From Planctomycetota bacterium (GTDB lineage: Bacteria > Planctomycetota > Phycisphaerae > UBA1845 > Fen-1342), in contig JACRLV010000027.1 in NCBI GenBank assembly GCA_016235145.1, positions 1-47,752 of the forward strand: 47,752 nucleotides of DNA. The letters run 5' to 3'. A model generated the notes under the pieces. That model saw only the letters and a program-made list of their open reading frames with translations, made no database searches and was not told the origin of the DNA. Below are positions 1 through 8,629 of this stretch, one piece after another. A program made the position numbers and the translations under genes. Position 1 is the first letter of the stretch; each line of letters opens with the position of its first letter.

Positions 1-23
1 CTTCGCTTCTCGCTTCTCGCTGT
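1..23 (-). repeat. Heptamer tandem repeat at a gene 3' end
   Basis: Read on the minus strand, directly after the TGA of the membrane-protein gene, the sequence is AGCGAGA, AGCGAGA, AGCGAAG. It is a degenerate 7-base tandem repeat that runs to the window edge, so its full length is unknown. A related heptamer array lies at 8474-8498. Confidence 0.6.
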
Positions 24-431
24 TCAACCTGCTCTCTCCGCCAGGTACTCCGCCACGAGATAATTATACGTCCCCGCGACTCCCACCGCGCCGATGGCGG
101 CGGCCCAGGACCATCCGCCGCTCGGCCATTCGCTCATCAGGACGATTCCGGCCACGACGTCCACCACGGACAGCCCTGCGACCAGCAGTACTCCCGCCGC
201 GTTCGATCCGAACTCGACGACGCGGCGGATATACAGCGCGGCACTCCACGGCACGGCGGCGGCGACGGCGAGCCAGACGAGGCTGCGCCAAAAGCCGCTC
301 CAGATTGCGGATTTCGTCTCAGCCGGCATCTGATAAATCGCGATGCCGACGAGCACCACAACCGCCAGCCCGACCCAGCCGAGGATCCTCTCCGTCAGCC
401 GGCTCAACATCCCGCCGCTCGGTGTTTCCAT
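24..431 (-). CDS. Small integral membrane protein, unknown function
   Basis: This 135-residue protein begins with a short polar stretch and then has about four hydrophobic segments, near residues 17-34, 48-68, 78-98 and 105-128. That suggests a four-helix inner-membrane protein with no soluble domain. No catalytic motif or recognised family signature is visible, so no role is assigned. The stop codon is followed two bases later by a heptamer tandem repeat at positions 1-23, so the 3' flank is repetitive. It is transcribed away from the cytochrome gene and shares a roughly 320-base upstream region with it. The ORF itself is convincing because its hydrophobicity is well patterned; the overlapping frames are Arg-rich shadows. 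Confidence 0.6.
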   Translation of the reverse strand: METPSGGMLSRLTERILGWVGLAVVVLVGIAIYQMPAETKSAIWSGFWRSLVWLAVAAAVPWSAALYIRRVVEFGSNAAGVLLVAGLSVVDVVAGIVLMSEWPSGGWSWAAAIGAVGVAGTYNYLVAEYLAERAG

Positions 432-754
432 ACTGAAAGTCTAATCGCTCCCGCGACTTGCGGAATTACAAAAACCGTTCGATTCACGAACGCGCAAGCC
501 GTCCCCCCGTATTCGCGACGTATGCGGTTTTCTTCGGCTGGAAATCGCGCTGGGGAATTCACGCCGGGGCGGCAGCGCCGCCCAGGCCATCTTCGCTGGT
601 CTGCGTGTCGGCGACGCTGGCTGTGCTGGACGGCTCGATTATTCGCGAGGTGGTTCGTGAATCTGGTACGCGGCTTGCCGCGAAAACGACGGATGTTCGT
701 CGCATTTCGTGCAGAGCACGGGTAGTCCGATAAGTCAGCCCGTCGGAGGAAAAC
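432..754. other. Divergent intergenic region
   Basis: About 320 bases lie between the membrane-protein gene (minus) and the cytochrome gene (plus). The ORFs here are Arg-rich and show no family signature. A small hairpin with 6-base arms (CGTTCG/CGAACG) sits near 476-492. No convincing promoter was picked out. A strong ribosome-binding site, GGAGGA, at 745-750 serves the ATG at 755. Confidence 0.4.
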
Positions 755-3039
755 ATGCGCGCTCCCCATACTGATTCGTTCCACCTGAAGCTTCTCCTTG
801 TTGCCGCTTTGGCCGCTGCGATCGTGCACGAAGCCCTGGCCCGGAACACGTATCGTCGCGAGTTCTTCGACGCCTACCCTCAAGCGACCAATACGCGGTT
901 GGATCGCATCGGCGGAACTCAGCACTGCGGCGTCTGCCACTATGACTTCAATGGCGGCGGAACACTGAATCCATATGGTCTGGCGGTTCAGGCGACGCCG
1001 AACCGAACCGCCGCGCGAATCTCGGCCAAGTGACCAACGTCGACATCTTTCAGATCAACGGATACGTCACGCCCGCGTGGGGCAGCGACACGACACCGCC
1101 GGAGGTGACCGTTCTCTTTCCCAACGGCGGCGAGACGCTCGGCAGCAGTTCGCAGCAGACGATTCAATGGACGGCGACTGACAATCGGGGCGAAATCGCG
1201 TACGTCAACATTTATGTCACATTCGACGGCGGCGCCAATTGGGATCCGCTGGCCCTGTTTGCCCCAAACACCGGCTCGTTCACGTGGTTCGTCCAGAACC
1301 GGCCGACCGCGCAGGCGCGGATCAAGATCGACGTTTTCGATCCATCCAACAACCAGGCTGCGGACACCAGCGACGCCTTCTTTACGATCGCCTCGACCGC
1401 GACCGGGCGCGTGCCGACCACGCTCCGCGACTTCGACATGCCCGGTTCGCAGGCGTTCGACGCGGGACCGATCAATTCGCCGGCGGAGTGCCGCGTGTGC
1501 CACGGCGACTACAACCTGGCGGTCGAGCCGCACTTCAACTGGCGCGGCACGCTGATGGCGTACGCATCGATCGATCCGATCTTCCTGGCCGCGATGGACG
1601 TTGCCAACCACGACGCTCCGGAATCCGGCGATCTGTGCCTGCGTTGCCACATGCCGCGCGGCTGGTTGCAGGGCCGCAGCACGCCCACCAACGGTTCGCA
1701 GATGCTCGCGGACGATCGCATCGGCGTCGCCTGCGCCCTGTGCCATCGGTTGGTGGATCCGATCTACCAGGCCGGCGTCAGCCCGGTCGAGGACGAGCCG
1801 ATCCTGGCGGCGTTGCGCTCCGTGCCGACGCATTACACTTCGGGCCAGATGGTCGTCGATCCGAGCGAATCCCAGCATCGCGGTCCATACGAAGACCCGG
1901 TCACGCCGCACGAATTCCTCTACTCGCCTTTGCACAGAGAGGCGGAAGTTTGCGGCATGTGCCACGACGTGAGCAACCCGGTGTTCGTGCGGCAGCCCGA
2001 CGGCACCTACCTGCCCGGCGCATTCGATCAACCCGCCGCCGACTTCGGATCACACCAGATCGGTCCGGCGGAGCGCACGTACAGCGAGTGGTTCTTCAGC
2101 GCGTACAACACGCCGCAGGGCGTTTACAACCCCGAGCTTGGCGGCAATCGCGACTATGTCACCGTCTGCCAGGACTGCCACATGCGGGCAGTCACCGGGC
2201 AAGGAAGCGGCCTGCCCTTCGCCCCCGAGCGCAACGACCTGCCGCTGCACGACATGACCGGCGGAAGCGTTTGGCTTACCGACGTGCTGGATCAATTCGA
2301 TCCTTCGGTCGACAAGCCGGCTTTGGACGCCGCCATTATCCGCTCGCGGTACATGCTTCAGCATGCGGCGCAGCTTGAGCTTCAACAGGTCGCCGGTCAG
2401 CTCGAAGTCAGGGTGATCAACCGCACCGGCCACAAGCTGCCGACCGGCTATCCGGAAGGCCGCCGCATGTGGCTGCGCGTGCAGTTCTATGATGCCCGCA
2501 ACCGACTCGTCGGCGAGTCCGGCCAGTATGACGCGAACACGGGTACGCTCGTGCATGACTCGCAGATCAAGGTATACGAGGCGATGCCGGTGATCGGCGA
2601 GAACATCGCGCCGGTCGTCGGATTGCCGGCCAACACCGAGTTCCATTTCGCGCTCAACAACAAGATCTTGAAGGACAACCGCATTCCGCCGCTGGGCTTC
2701 ACGAATGCGGCGTACAACTCCGTCGGCGCGGCGCCGGTCGGAGCGGTTTATGCCGACGGCCAGAACTGGGATTCTTCGCTCTACGCGATCCCGCGCCGGG
2801 CCGTCCGGGCGGAGGTCACGCTGCTTTACCAATCCATGAGCAAGGAGTTCGTCGAGTTCCTGCGCGACAACGCGACGACCAACGGAATCGGCATGCAGCT
2901 TTACATGCTCTGGGCCGGCAACGGCATGTGCCCGCCGGAAACGATGGCCAGCGGAACGATCGGCGTAACGTCACTCGGCTCGGCCGGAACGCCGACGCGA
3001 GTGATTCCGAGCGGCGCGACGCAAATACCGCCGCCGTAA
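755..3039 (+). pseudogene. Multihaem c-type cytochrome, disrupted by frameshift
   Basis: Two ORFs read as one broken secreted cytochrome. The first (755-1033, 92 aa) has a strong GGAGGA site, a signal-peptide-like N-terminus and one haem site, CGVCH (Cys58, Cys61, His62). It ends about 30 residues later. The second (frame open from about 946, ATG at 1030) continues in another frame with an Ig-like segment around residues 22-121 (PPEVTVLFPNGGETL), then five CXXCH sites: CRVCH, CLRCH, CALCH, CGMCH and CQDCH. That is six haem sites in all. The stretch expected between the first haem module and the Ig-like part seems shortened, so a deletion with frameshift near 985-1030 is likely. A sequencing error cannot be excluded. 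If intact it would be an exported electron-transfer protein. A terminator hairpin follows. Confidence 0.7.
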
Positions 3040-3124
3040 GAGGGCGCGAGCGGGGCATCCGCGGCGATTCGCTGCACGCAACGGTCCCCGGCCCCATGTC
3101 GGCCCAAGCAACCATCGGAAGTTC

Positions 3125-3164
3125 GCGGGCCCTGGAGGATTGCCGATCCAGGGCCCGCTGTTTT
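3125..3164 (+). terminator. Rho-independent terminator after the cytochrome gene
   Basis: There is a perfect 12-base stem (3125-3136 with 3147-3158, GCGGGCCCTGGA/TCCAGGGCCCGC) with a 10-base loop, followed by TGTTTT. It lies 85 bases after the cytochrome stop codon and before the next gene, in the right place to end that transcript. Confidence 0.75.
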
Positions 3165-3336
3165 CCGGTGCGCCTGCGTTTGCGTCGAAAACCACATTGA
3201 TTGGCAAAAACACCCACTCATTCGACATCGTGTCAAAGCGCCGGCTTCAGCTTGCTGCAAGCGCTTGCATGCGACCGAGGCCGGGTGGAAAATGGCGCGC
3301 GCACAATTCACCATCCTCGTTGCAGGAGAAGCGAAA

Positions 3337-3888
3337 ATGGAAAAGAACGAGTTTCTGGTCCAGCAGTTCGCGACGTTGCGCCACGAGATCGAAGGTCACC
3401 AATCAAGGTCGTTCTGGATCGTGGTGATCGGACTGCTGGGGATTCCGACCGCCAGTTACTTTCTGCTCGAGGCGTCGATTCCGCTCTGGATGGCGCTGCC
3501 GTTCTTCCTGCTGGTGCTGATGGTGCTCTTCCTGGCGCAGCAGAATTTCATGATGCGGGCCGGGCGCTACATCCGCGAGTACATCGAGCCCAAGATGGAA
3601 TGCTCGCCGGGCTGGGAAGCTTGGATCGAATCGCGGCCGGCTTTCCGGGTCATGGATCGACAGTTCGCCGGTTCGCTGCTGGTTCTGTTCTTCCTGTTCT
3701 ACTTCCTGTTGATCGGCTTGGCGCTCAACCGGCTGTATGACCAGGCGCTGTCCAATCCCGGTTTGGGCAACTGGATGATCTTCGGAGCCGCGGCGGCGGT
3801 CTATACGATTGCGACGCTGTTCGGATTCGCGACGCTGATTCATCATTGGCGCTCCTCCGTGAGCACCATGCCGAATCAGAAACCGTAA
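3337..3888 (+). CDS. Four-helix membrane protein, unknown function
   Basis: The start at 3337 is chosen because AGGAGAA at 3324-3330 lies six bases upstream; the longer frame from 3265 has no such site. The 183-residue protein starts with a charged segment (MEKNEFLVQQFATLRHEIE). It then has two helices close together near residues 24-64, a soluble loop of about 50 residues, and two more helices near 109-132 and 141-168. This two-plus-two layout resembles small planctomycete membrane proteins of unknown function. No active-site motif is seen. Its 3' end overlaps the convergent minus-strand gene by 13 bases, so the two genes lie tail to tail. Confidence 0.65.
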   Translation: MEKNEFLVQQFATLRHEIEGHQSRSFWIVVIGLLGIPTASYFLLEASIPLWMALPFFLLVLMVLFLAQQNFMMRAGRYIREYIEPKMECSPGWEAWIESRPAFRVMDRQFAGSLLVLFFLFYFLLIGLALNRLYDQALSNPGLGNWMIFGAAAAVYTIATLFGFATLIHHWRSSVSTMPNQKP

Positions 3889-4685
3889 AGGGCAGCCGGT
3901 TGATGTGCGGTCTTGTGCGGCGTGCGGCGCCGCAGCGGCGGGCGGCCGACTCGCACCGCAACCAAGGCGGCCGGCACGAAGAAGGCTGGTGCGGATGGCT
4001 CCGGCACGGTCCACAGCCAGTAGTCGTATCCGACCGGCGCCGGGTTCCAGTACGTGGCGTTCGCGATTCCCGGGGCCGCCGTGCCGGTGCTCCAATGCGC
4101 CAGGAGAAATGCGTCGGCGGGGTGGTCCTCGGTGACGAAGTACGGGTACAGGTCGCCGCTGGGCAAGTAGCTCAAATAGTCGACCGCAATGCGGGCCACG
4201 TATCCGTCCAAGCTGGGCGGCAAGGGCGGTTCAGGAATCGGCGCGAACCAGATCACGTTGCACTCGGTCGGCGTCAGGACCGGATCGGCCGCGTGCGGTT
4301 CGTAGCTGCCGGCGAGTTCCGCGCCGCAGTTGTCGAATCGGGCGGGGGAGTCCCGGCGGCGCGGCTTGCTGACCATGTTGACGAACCGATCATTGGCGGA
4401 GCCGGTGTTGATCAGGTTCGGCTGCAAACCGGGCGTGTTCGCATCGCCGTCGGCGTAGCGGAAAAAGCAGCCGTTCAGCGCCGTCACGCGCATCCCCGCC
4501 GCGGTCCACACGTCCGTCGTCGCCACGTCGACGTACACATCAACGACCACGACATGCGGCGGCGCGGGCGGACCGTCAACGCCGTGCTGATACACGCTCA
4601 TGATTTCGGTGACCTGTGCGCCGGCGGGCGGACCGAATGCGAGCCACGCCCCGAGCTCGAGCATCAGGTGAGGGAGGCGCGTCAT
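3876..4685 (-). CDS. Secreted protein with a PEP-CTERM-like C-terminus
   Basis: The 269-residue protein starts with a short signal-peptide-like stretch ending near AGAQ (residues 21-24). An AGGAG site lies six bases before the ATG. The body (about 25-225) is acidic, Pro- and Tyr-rich and has three cysteines; I do not recognise its fold. Residues 227-254 match the layout of a PEP-CTERM sorting tail: VPEP, a modestly hydrophobic stretch (FFVPAALVAV) and an arginine cluster (LRRR). In PEP-CTERM proteins this tail is processed by an exosortase. Here the hydrophobic part is weak and about 15 residues follow the arginines, which is longer than usual, so a small 3' frame change is possible. No exosortase gene is in the window. 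Confidence 0.6.
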   Translation of the reverse strand: MTRLPHLMLELGAWLAFGPPAGAQVTEIMSVYQHGVDGPPAPPHVVVVDVYVDVATTDVWTAAGMRVTALNGCFFRYADGDANTPGLQPNLINTGSANDRFVNMVSKPRRRDSPARFDNCGAELAGSYEPHAADPVLTPTECNVIWFAPIPEPPLPPSLDGYVARIAVDYLSYLPSGDLYPYFVTEDHPADAFLLAHWSTGTAAPGIANATYWNPAPVGYDYWLWTVPEPSAPAFFVPAALVAVRVGRPPLRRRTPHKTAHQPAALYGF

Positions 4686-4905
4686 GCAGTGCTCCTGTCG
4701 GCGGAGATGATGATCCCTGATACGGTCTCAAGTGATTTTAGGTGTCCGGCCTGGTGACGTGGTAAAGTCCATCGTGTGGCATGCTGACCGTGGCGCACCC
4801 CCATCGGCTAATTCTAGTCGACGGCGGGATGATCAAGGGAAATCCGGTTCGCATTGTCTTGCGTGAGATCGAGAATCTGGTCGAATGGGCGCGAGGGAGG
4901 CCAAC

Positions 4906-6327
4906 ATGACGCCGTTACTTGTCGTCCTTGCAATTGTACAGGCTGCGTTGGTCGGCGCCGGGCAGGCGGCCGAGGACGGGTTCAGCTTGGATCGGCCGTC
5001 TGCCCTGCAAGCGATGGAGCAGGCCCGGCGCTCGATCACTCGCGCCGACATTCGCTGGTCGCGCACCGACTATTTCGACCAGTTTGCTCCCGGAATGAGG
5101 AAGCAGTATCGCAGTCGTTTCGCCGGAAGCGATAGTGCGTTCGACAACGACGGCGTCGATGGCGGCATTTACGGCGTCGAGGGCGGAATCGCCGCGTGGC
5201 GGGAGGGCGGCAAGCCCATTCCGGAATCGCGGAACGCGTGTCTGTTTCGCGAGACGGACGCTTGGATGCTGGAGACGGACTATCTGATTGGCGAGACGTC
5301 CTCGCGCGAGAAGTCGCCGTATGTGTCCTTGGATGTGCGAAACATCGGACTGCTTCCCGTTCCGCATCTGGCCGCTTCCGTGGCCGAAGCCATTTGGAAC
5401 TATCCCGCGGAAGACAGCAGCGAGCGTCTGTATCGGCAGCGCATCCGCGACGGGATCTACGAAGTGGAATTGAAGCTTCCGCACAATGATACGCTGATTC
5501 GCTGGGAAATCGATCCGTCGAAAGGCTGGAACCCCGTTCGATCGCAGTATGTGTATCGCGGGCGCATATTCACCGAATGCCGCAGCGATTATGTCCTGGA
5601 GGGCGGAACGTGGTTTCCCACCGGCGTCACGTATTTCGACATCGCCGGGAACATCGTCACGCAACTGGACGTCGAGTCGCGGGAGATTGGGGGCGACCGG
5701 CTTCCCGATTCGCTCACGCCGGAATCCATCGGCTTCGGAACGGGAATGCAAGTCAAGGTGGATGGGGCAAGCGAGGTAAAGGTGTTCGTTGCAGGCAAGC
5801 CGCCCGTGGCTTCTGACGAATACCTGCGGTTGCGCAAAGAGGGCGCGGTTCAAACCGATCCACGCCTGATTGAGCGTGGGAAGGAGTTGATGCGGCGATC
5901 TCAACTCGCCGCGGCGGGTGCCGAGAATTCCGGCGGTGGGCCGCCTGCTGCCGGGCCGGCCTCGCAGCCCGCGATCGTTCCCAACAAGGTTGATGACGAA
6001 TGGGAGCGCTACACGCGCGAGTTCATTCATCGTTATGCTCTCGATTCCGAGCAACGGCAGAAGGCGCAACTCATCCTGCATGAGTGCCAGGAGCGACGAA
6101 CGACCTACCTGCGCACCAAAAAGGACGCTTTGAACAAGATCGAGATGAAACTGCTGTCCAAGCCCGCTGACAGCGAAAAATCGCGTGTGACGGAACAAGT
6201 CGCCGAAATGCTGAAGCCCGTCGAACGCATCTTCGAGGAGCAACTGAAGCCTCGTTTGGATCGTCTCCCCACGCGCGCCCAACGGGAAGCCGCGAAGAAA
6301 GATGCCCCGGCGAACAACCCGAAATAG
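4906..6327 (+). CDS. Secreted protein with helical C-terminal region, unknown function
   Basis: The start at 4906 is preferred over 4885 because GAGGGAGG (4893-4900) ends five bases before it, and the N-terminus MTPLLVVLAIVQAALVGAGQ is then a clean signal peptide. The mature part (about residues 23-345) looks beta-rich and resembles secreted outer-membrane or periplasmic proteins of planctomycetes, but I do not recognise a named domain. A Pro/Ala/Gly linker near 345-362 precedes a charged helical segment of about 110 residues. That segment (LDSEQRQKAQLILHECQERR and onward) recalls Spy/CpxP-like periplasmic helical proteins; this comparison is weak. No catalytic motif was found. The gene stands alone on its strand. 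Confidence 0.6.
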   Translation: MTPLLVVLAIVQAALVGAGQAAEDGFSLDRPSALQAMEQARRSITRADIRWSRTDYFDQFAPGMRKQYRSRFAGSDSAFDNDGVDGGIYGVEGGIAAWREGGKPIPESRNACLFRETDAWMLETDYLIGETSSREKSPYVSLDVRNIGLLPVPHLAASVAEAIWNYPAEDSSERLYRQRIRDGIYEVELKLPHNDTLIRWEIDPSKGWNPVRSQYVYRGRIFTECRSDYVLEGGTWFPTGVTYFDIAGNIVTQLDVESREIGGDRLPDSLTPESIGFGTGMQVKVDGASEVKVFVAGKPPVASDEYLRLRKEGAVQTDPRLIERGKELMRRSQLAAAGAENSGGGPPAAGPASQPAIVPNKVDDEWERYTREFIHRYALDSEQRQKAQLILHECQERRTTYLRTKKDALNKIEMKLLSKPADSEKSRVTEQVAEMLKPVERIFEEQLKPRLDRLPTRAQREAAKKDAPANNPK

Positions 6328-6785
6328 GGCGGGCGCCGGCCGCTGCGGGCGGCGTCATCAAATCGGCGAACGATGCACAGACCAACTACCTGCGGCGCGG
6401 TGCTGGTGCCGTCTGGCCATGTGCTTGCCGCAGGGCGACTGGCTGCGCGAAGTCACGGCCAAGCGGCCGCCTTGTGTCTGCTCGTTATTCGCGCGTCTTC
6501 CGGCGCGGCCGCTTGACCGTGCCACACTTCGACGTGTTGGGATCAAAAAAGAGGCTGGAACCCGCAGGAATCGCATTCGCAATCGTGGATGAATCGACCC
6601 CGCCCGCGGCTCTAAGCTGTTTATTTACAGCCGATTGCGGCGAACCGCGCGCAGGCGAAACCCGTTTCGGGTCGCCTCGCCGACGCGAGTCAGCGAGCTT
6701 TTTTGTTGAATACACCTGCCCGCGGCCGCGTCGTGTCTTACACTCTGCATCGCGCGATGGATCGCGCATCGATAAGGAGAAGATC
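6328..6785. other. Intergenic leader with hairpins
   Basis: About 460 bases contain no convincing gene, and the open frames lack family signatures. A bulged hairpin (AGGCGA...CCCG-TTT-CGGG...TCGCCT) spans 6653-6677. A weak 5-base stem (6676-6680 with 6693-6697) is followed by six T at 6699-6704, which could be a terminator or attenuator ahead of the WXXGXW gene. The ribosome-binding site AAGGAGA at 6774-6780 fixes that gene's start at 6786. Confidence 0.35.
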
Positions 6786-8423
6786 ATGAAACTGCGGCTC
6801 TTCCAAAGCAGCATCGCATCCGCCGCTGTTGCCGTCGGCGTCACGCTGTTCCCGATTTCCCGAGCGTTTGCCCAAGGCGGCGTCGACGTTCGCGTCGGCG
6901 TCGGCTCGCAGGACAGGCGCGTCGACGTCGAAGTGCTCACGCGCGGGCCGGTGCACGAGGCGTTCGCTCAAACCGCGATCGTCGAACTTGAGCCGCCGCC
7001 CAGCGTCAGACACGTCCCGCCGCCGCCGGTTCCGGAAGTGCCGCCGGAAGAGATCGTCGATTTCGGGAATGACGCGGATGTGGTCTGGATTCCCGGCTAT
7101 TGGGCGTGGGATGACGATCTGACGAACTACATCTGGGTCAGCGGCGTTTGGCGCGTGCCGCCGCCGGCATGCGAGTGGGTTCCCGGGTATTGGACGGAGA
7201 CGGCGGGGGCCTGGATTTACACTCCCGGCACGTGGCTGCCCGCGGACGATGACGACGGCGATGAAATCGAATACCTGCCGACGCCTCCGCCGCCGCCGGC
7301 CGACGCCGGCCCGCCGATCGAGCCGCCGTCAGCGGGACACGTCTGGGTTCCCGGCACTTGGTACTGGGAAGCGAACTGGGGCTACGACGTGGACACGTAC
7401 CGCGATCCGCGAACCGGGCGCGAGGTGCGCGTCTACCAGAAGCGCGAGGCGGGCTATGTCTGGCGGCCGGGATATTGGATGGTGGCGCGGCCCGACTGGG
7501 TCTGGTCGCCGGCGACGTACGTCTGGACGCCGCGCGGCTACATCTTCATCGACGGGCATTGGGATTATCCGATCGATCGCCGCGGCGTGCTGTTCGCGCC
7601 GGTGACGTTCTCGACACCGGTCGCGGCGGTTCGCGAGTACCACTACAGCCCGAGCTTCGCGATCGACGTGAGCGTGGTCGTCGATCACATGTTCTTGCAG
7701 GTTCACACCGGGAGCTACTACTTCGGCGATTACTACGCGGTGGAATACAGCCAGGCGGGATTCTGCCCCTGGTTTGAGAGCGCCAAACGCGTACACGTGT
7801 ATGACCCGTTCTACACGCAGACCCGCACGCACTTTGTGAAGATCAACGCGAGCTGGGAAAGCGATCTGCGGCGCGACTTCGAATTCCGCGTCGCGCACGT
7901 CGACGCCCGCCCGGCCCGCACGCTGCGGCTTCAGGAGACGCGGATCAAGTCGATCTCCGTGAAGCGCGACGCCGACGGCGATCGCTCGATCGACGTGCGA
8001 AAGCTGACGATCGCCAAGCCGATGGCGGCGGCGGTTCGAGCATCGAGCACGCACGTGCAGCTCAAGCCGCTCAGCGCGTCGCGCCGGGCCGAGATGAGCG
8101 CGACCGGCGGCAAGCTCGCCTCGTTCCTGGACAAGCGCCGCGAGGTCGAAGGGAAAACGACCCTGCTTCGCCGCGGCGGCGACAAGCCCGACGCCGGCGG
8201 GCCTTCCGTGGAAGTGAAATCGCAGCGGGTGAAGATCGAACGTTCGCCGCTCGGCGGCCGGTCGCCGGAGGCGATCCGCAAGGCGCCGGAAAAGCCGCGT
8301 TCCGACGACGCGCCCGCGCCGAAGAAGCTGCGCAACCTCCGCAAGAAGGCCGGCGACGATGACAAGCCCGGCGAGAAGCGGATCAAGCGGCAGCCCAAGG
8401 ACAAGGACGACGACAAGCCGTAG
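6786..8423 (+). CDS. Secreted WXXGXW-repeat protein with charged tail
   Basis: AAGGAGA five bases upstream and a clear signal peptide (about residues 1-30, ending RAFAQ) select the ATG at 6786 over the longer frame from 6474. The 545-residue product carries repeated aromatic motifs of the WXXGXW type: VWIPGYWAW, IWVSGVWRV, EWVPGYWTE, IYTPGTWLP, VWVPGTWYW and VWRPGYWMV, roughly residues 97-240. Pro-rich linkers lie between some of them. A middle region of about 150 residues rich in Tyr, Phe and His follows. The last 120 or so residues are Lys/Arg/Asp-rich and probably disordered (KKLRNLRKKAGDDDKP). Family members are exported proteins of uncertain role, often thought to be envelope-associated. 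No enzyme motif is seen. Confidence 0.75.
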   Translation: MKLRLFQSSIASAAVAVGVTLFPISRAFAQGGVDVRVGVGSQDRRVDVEVLTRGPVHEAFAQTAIVELEPPPSVRHVPPPPVPEVPPEEIVDFGNDADVVWIPGYWAWDDDLTNYIWVSGVWRVPPPACEWVPGYWTETAGAWIYTPGTWLPADDDDGDEIEYLPTPPPPPADAGPPIEPPSAGHVWVPGTWYWEANWGYDVDTYRDPRTGREVRVYQKREAGYVWRPGYWMVARPDWVWSPATYVWTPRGYIFIDGHWDYPIDRRGVLFAPVTFSTPVAAVREYHYSPSFAIDVSVVVDHMFLQVHTGSYYFGDYYAVEYSQAGFCPWFESAKRVHVYDPFYTQTRTHFVKINASWESDLRRDFEFRVAHVDARPARTLRLQETRIKSISVKRDADGDRSIDVRKLTIAKPMAAAVRASSTHVQLKPLSASRRAEMSATGGKLASFLDKRREVEGKTTLLRRGGDKPDAGGPSVEVKSQRVKIERSPLGGRSPEAIRKAPEKPRSDDAPAPKKLRNLRKKAGDDDKPGEKRIKRQPKDKDDDKP

Positions 8424-8473
8424 CGGAGCGGCGACCGGCGCGGCCGGGGGCCGAGCGGCCTGAATAGCGCGTT

Positions 8474-8498
8474 TCGAGTAGCGAATAGCGAGTTCAAA
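8474..8498 (+). repeat. Heptamer-like tandem repeat downstream of the WXXGXW gene
   Basis: The sequence GAGTAGC, GAATAGC, GAGTTCA repeats with a 7-base period about 50 bases after the stop codon. It shares the AGCGA core with the array at 1-23, which also lies at a gene's 3' end. Confidence 0.45.
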
Positions 8499-8629
8499 TT
8501 CTGTGGCGCCGGCGTCCTCGCCGGTGAACAGAGAACGGAGCGCTGGGTCCGAGCTGCCTGCCGTGCCGCGTCACACAGGGCGACGGAGTGAGGAAACGCA
8601 CCGGCGCCAGATTGGCGCGGACGGCTCGG

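Noticed and set aside
458-733. 91-residue ORF before the cytochrome gene
   Set aside because: It has no ribosome-binding site or family pattern, and overlaps equally open frames on both strands.
6474-6785. Longer N-terminus of the WXXGXW protein
   Set aside because: The extra 104 codons are Arg-rich and would hide a good signal peptide and ribosome-binding site at 6786.
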